Assembly (NCBI GenBank): GCA_900546275.1
Contig: URCH01000001.1
Span: 135,918-199,917 of the forward strand
Direction: 5' to 3'
Source: an uncultured Mycoplasmatota bacterium
GTDB lineage: Bacteria > Bacillota_I > Bacilli_A > RF39 > UBA660
Length of the DNA stretch: 64,000 bases
The position numbers were made by a program, and so were the translations under genes. Shown here piece by piece: positions 60,951 to 64,000 of the stretch. The notes under the pieces are model-generated. The model was given only the letters and a program-made list of their open reading frames with translations, searched no databases and was not told the DNA's origin. The first letter of the stretch is position 1, and every line of letters starts with the position of its first letter.

Positions 60951-63332
60951 ATGGAATCAAAAAGTGAAAATATATTAGATAAATTAGATGCATATTTTAG
61001 AGCAGCAAACTATTTATCAGTTGGACAACTTTATCTTTTAGACAATCCTTTATTAAAAAGACCACTAAAAAAAGATGATATAAAAAAAGTAGTGGTTGGA
61101 CACTGGGGAACAGTACCAGGACAAAACTTTATATATACACATTTAAATAGGATTATAAAACAATATGATTTAAATATGATTTATATATCAGGTCCAGGAC
61201 ATGGAGGAAATGCTTTAGTTGCTAACACATACTTAGAAGGTACATATAGTGAAATATATCCTGAAATAACTCAAGATGAAATAGGAATGCAAAAATTATT
61301 CAAAAGATTTAGTTTTCCAGGTGGAATTCCAAGTCATGTAGCTCCAGAAACTCCAGGTTCAATAAGTGAAGGAGGAGAACTTGGTTATAGTTTAGCTCAT
61401 GCTTTTGGCTCAGTATTTGATAACCCAACTTTAATTACTGCATGTATAGTAGGAGATGGCGAAGCAGAAACAGCTACACTTGCAACTTCATGGCAATCAA
61501 ATAAATTTTTAAATCCACTTACCGATGGTGTAGTACTTCCTATATTACATTTAAATGGGTATAAAATTGCTAATCCTACAGTGTTTGCTCGCATGACGAA
61601 AGACGAAATTAAAAGCTTTTTTAAAGGATGTGGTTGGAAACCATATATAGTTGAAGGTAGCAATACAAAAATGATTCATCAAAATATGTATAAAACCTTA
61701 GATTTAGTAATAAAAGAAATATCAAAAATAAAAGAAGAAGCTAAAAAAAATAATGGTACTAAAAGACCAGTATGGCCTATGATTATTTTAAAAACACCTA
61801 AAGGATGGACAGGACCTAAATTAGTACATGGAAAAATGATTGAAAATAGTTTTAGAGCTCATCAAGTACCTATAATGATAAAAGATGATTCCGATATCAA
61901 AATGCTTGAAAATTGGATGAAAAGCTATAAACCTGAAGAACTATTTGATGAAAATGGAAAAATTAAATCTGAAATAGTTGATTTTGTTCCACAAGGTGAT
62001 AGAAGAATGGGATCTAACCCAAATGCTAATGGTGGAAAATTATTAAAAGAATTAAGATATCCAGATTTTAGAAATTATAAAATTGATGTTTCTTTTCCAG
62101 GAAGTGTGTATGCTCAAGATATGATAGAGCTTGGAAAATATGTAAGAGATTTAATTGAATTAAATAAGGATAAAAGAAATTTTAGAGTATTTGGCCCAGA
62201 TGAAGCACTATCTAATAGACTTAATGCAATGTTTGAAAAAACTAATAGAGTATGGATGGAAAAACAACTAAAAACAGATGAATTTCTATCTAATGATGGT
62301 AGAGTAATGGATTCAATGTTATCTGAAAATCTATGTCAAGGTTGGTTAGAAGGATATTTATTAACTGGAAGACATGGTTTCTTCCACAGTTATGAAGCCT
62401 TTGTAAGAGTAATAGATAGCATGGTAAATCAACATGCAAAATGGTTAAAAGTTTGTAATGAAATTCCTTGGAGAGAAGAAATTTCGTCATTAAATTATGT
62501 TTTATCATCACATATTTGGCAACAAGATCATAATGGTTATACACATCAAGATCCAGGATTTTTAAATCATTTAGTTACTAAAAAGGCAGATATTGTTAGA
62601 ATGTATTTGCCGCCAGACGCTAATTGTTTATTATCATGTTTTGATCATTGCGTAAAAACAAAAAATTATATAAATGTTATAATTGCATCAAAACATCCAA
62701 GCAGACAATGGTTAACAATGGATGAAGCAATCAAACATTGTACGAAAGGTATAGGAATATGGGATTTTGCTAGTAATGATGGTGGTAGTGAACCTGATTT
62801 AGTAATGGCATCTTGTGGAGATACACCAACATTAGAAGCATTAGCTGCAACAGCAATCTTAAGACAAAATTTTCCTGAATTAAAAATTAGATTTGTAAAC
62901 GTAGTAGATTTAATGAAATTAGAATCAGCTTCAAATCATCCTCATGGCCTTGAAGAAGAAGATTATGATTTAATCTTTACAAAAGATAAACCAATAATAT
63001 TTGCATTCCATGGATATGCACCTTTAGTTCATCAATTAACTTACAAAAGAACTAATCAAAATCTTCATGTACATGGATACCAAGAAGAAGGTACCATTAC
63101 AACCCCATTTGATATGAGAGTTTTAAATAAATTAGATAGATATCATTTAGTAATCGATGCACTTAAATATTTAGATAAATTAGGAAATCGTGGAGCACTT
63201 TTATCAGAATGGTGCAAAAATAAATTAATAGAGCATAAAGAATATATTTATAAAAATGGAATAGATATGGAAGAAATTAGAAATTGGAGTTGGGAAGATG
63301 CAACAAAGCAATTTGATGAAAAGAGTTGCTGA
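60951..63332 (+). CDS. xfp: Phosphoketolase (xylulose-5-P/fructose-6-P)
   Basis: ThDP enzyme splitting xylulose-5-phosphate or fructose-6-phosphate to acetyl phosphate plus an aldose phosphate. The 793 residues show VVGHWGTVPGQNFIYTHLN near 47-65, SGPGHGG near 81, the ThDP/Mg motif GDGEAETA near 169 with the later Asn, and the C-terminal HSYEAF and QDHNGYTHQDPG near 524. Indicates a phosphoketolase shunt giving acetate and ATP. Overlaps guaD by 35 bp. Confidence 0.95.
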   Translation: MESKSENILDKLDAYFRAANYLSVGQLYLLDNPLLKRPLKKDDIKKVVVGHWGTVPGQNFIYTHLNRIIKQYDLNMIYISGPGHGGNALVANTYLEGTYSEIYPEITQDEIGMQKLFKRFSFPGGIPSHVAPETPGSISEGGELGYSLAHAFGSVFDNPTLITACIVGDGEAETATLATSWQSNKFLNPLTDGVVLPILHLNGYKIANPTVFARMTKDEIKSFFKGCGWKPYIVEGSNTKMIHQNMYKTLDLVIKEISKIKEEAKKNNGTKRPVWPMIILKTPKGWTGPKLVHGKMIENSFRAHQVPIMIKDDSDIKMLENWMKSYKPEELFDENGKIKSEIVDFVPQGDRRMGSNPNANGGKLLKELRYPDFRNYKIDVSFPGSVYAQDMIELGKYVRDLIELNKDKRNFRVFGPDEALSNRLNAMFEKTNRVWMEKQLKTDEFLSNDGRVMDSMLSENLCQGWLEGYLLTGRHGFFHSYEAFVRVIDSMVNQHAKWLKVCNEIPWREEISSLNYVLSSHIWQQDHNGYTHQDPGFLNHLVTKKADIVRMYLPPDANCLLSCFDHCVKTKNYINVIIASKHPSRQWLTMDEAIKHCTKGIGIWDFASNDGGSEPDLVMASCGDTPTLEALAATAILRQNFPELKIRFVNVVDLMKLESASNHPHGLEEEDYDLIFTKDKPIIFAFHGYAPLVHQLTYKRTNQNLHVHGYQEEGTITTPFDMRVLNKLDRYHLVIDALKYLDKLGNRGALLSEWCKNKLIEHKEYIYKNGIDMEEIRNWSWEDATKQFDEKSC

Positions 63333-63771
63333 ATTATCTTTAGAAAATAGTATAAATGATTATAAATTTGGTGGTCCCTTTGGACCACTAATAACTTCAC
63401 CAGACGGGGAAATAATAAGTGAAGCTAAAAATAGTGTTTTGTCAGATTGTGACCCAACTGCTCATGCAGAAGTAAATGCAATTAGAACGGCTTGTAAAAA
63501 ATTAAAAACACATGATTTATCAAACTATATCTTATATACAAGTTGTTATCCTTGTCCAATGTGCTTAGGCGCTATAGTTTGGTCAAACATTAAAACAGTT
63601 TATTATGGTAATACTAAAGAAGATGCAGAAGATATAGGATTTAGAGATAATCAGATATATGAATTTATAAAAGGAAAAAATAATATAATTAATTTTCAAA
63701 ATATTGATAGAGATATTACTATAAAAGTATTTGAGGATTATAAAAATAATTGTAATAAAATAAATTATTAA
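63298..63771 (+). CDS. guaD: Guanine deaminase
   Basis: Converts guanine to xanthine. The 157-residue cytidine-deaminase-fold protein has FGGPFGPLI near residue 24, zinc motifs PTAHAEVNAIR near 52-62 and YTSCYPCPMCLGAI near 81-94, matching Bacillus GuaD across its length. The start lies 35 bp inside xfp; an internal ATG at 63316 lacks a ribosome-binding site and would remove conserved residues. Confidence 0.9.
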   Translation: MQQSNLMKRVAELSLENSINDYKFGGPFGPLITSPDGEIISEAKNSVLSDCDPTAHAEVNAIRTACKKLKTHDLSNYILYTSCYPCPMCLGAIVWSNIKTVYYGNTKEDAEDIGFRDNQIYEFIKGKNNIINFQNIDRDITIKVFEDYKNNCNKINY

Positions 63772-63799
63772 CTATTGATCTTAAAAATCAATAGTTTTT
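63770..63799 (+). terminator. guaD terminator
   Basis: AACTATTGAT (63770-63779), 7-base loop, ATCAATAGTT (63787-63796), then T. Confidence 0.85.
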
Positions 63800-63859
63800 A
63801 TTTAAATTAAAAGAAATTTAAAGTCAATATGATATAATTATTTATAGGATGTGATACAA

Positions 63860-64000
63860 GTGCATGAAAAAGAAAAATTATTAATAATTCCATCAAATTT
63901 TAAAAAAATTAAAAAAATAAATAATAATTTATTAAGTAATATAAAAGTAACAACATTTAACGAAATAAAAGAGGAATTATATTTTAAATATAATGAAGAA
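63860..64000 (+). CDS. N-terminal start of a gene cut by the window edge (possibly AddB/RexB-like)
   Basis: GTG start at 63860 with AGGATGTGAT upstream; 47 codons are visible (KEKLLIIPSNFKKIKKI, then VTTFNEIKEELYFKY). This opening loosely resembles the N-terminus of AddB-like nuclease subunits, but too little is present to decide. An ATG at 63864 is in another frame and closes after six codons. Confidence 0.5.
   Translation, partial: MHEKEKLLIIPSNFKKIKKINNNLLSNIKVTTFNEIKEELYFKYNEE

Noticed and set aside
1..64000. CRISPR arrays, rRNA operons, integrases and further tRNA genes
   Set aside because: Looked for; apart from the parS array no regularly spaced repeats with unique spacers, no rRNA sequence and only one tRNA were seen.
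1..64000. Use of the Mycoplasma genetic code (TGA as Trp)
   Set aside because: Conserved Trp positions use TGG and several genes, such as rnpA and rplI, end properly at TGA.

Overview
The window is the replication-origin region of a very AT-rich, low-GC Gram-positive bacterium (Firmicutes, Bacilli or an Erysipelotrichia/RF39-like lineage close to the Mollicutes). TGA is used as a stop and TGG for Trp, so the code is the standard one, not the Mycoplasma code. A 71-nt SRP RNA reduced to its core, a ComK homologue, a Noc-type nucleoid-occlusion protein, phosphoketolase and a set of sporulation genes (spoIIR, spoVB-like, spoIID, spoIIQ, spoIIID, cotJAB, cotJC) suggest a small-genome, fermentative organism that can sporulate or recently could. 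The taxon is an inference.

Left arm (1-10753, all on the minus strand): dnaX (cut by the window edge), tadA, SRP RNA, a tandem array of four perfect parS sites at an exact 105-bp period, gyrA, gyrB, recF, a short comK-like gene where the S4-domain gene yaaA usually sits, dnaN and dnaA. DnaA boxes lie on both sides of dnaA (9257-9403 and 10754-11072), a bipartite origin like that of Bacillus.

Right arm (from 11143, mostly plus strand): rpmH-rnpA-yidC-jag, an HD phosphohydrolase, mnmE-mnmG-rsmG, then a noc-like gene with a very long Pro/Gln/Asn-rich linker and Noc-binding-site-like sequences in its promoter. Next come uvrB, a small membrane protein, lgt, trxB, yvcK, whiA, a stand-alone DHH/DHHA1 c-di-AMP-phosphodiesterase-like gene, rplI, dnaB, walJ, rlmH, spoIIR, mntP, murA, a Bax-inhibitor-1 protein and rpmE. 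No parA/spo0J pair is present here.

Accessory island (33.8-40.4 kb): a divergent pair (alanine-racemase-like gene plus a D-aspartate-ligase-like ATP-grasp) faces metK under a SAM-I riboswitch, followed by a class I PLP enzyme and a second ATP-grasp of the DcsG type. The layout looks like amino-acid-derived small-molecule or cell-wall chemistry around SAM and D-amino acids.

Envelope and sporulation block (40.4-55.9 kb): three M23 (LytM) proteins, a SpoVB-like flippase, spoIID-spoIIQ-spoIIID-mbl in the order known from spore formers, a YetF-like protein, NUDIX hydrolase, surface nuclease, MazF-like orphan, typA, ddl, a zinc-ribbon gene with its ribosome-binding site locked in a hairpin, a lipoprotein, cotJC and a cotJA-cotJB fusion.

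Right end (56.0-64.0 kb): tRNA-His, an ISLre2-family insertion sequence whose transposase lies in two frames joined at an A AAA AAG slippery heptamer, an unrecognised gene, a UvrD-like helicase, phosphoketolase, guanine deaminase, and the start of a further gene cut by the window edge.
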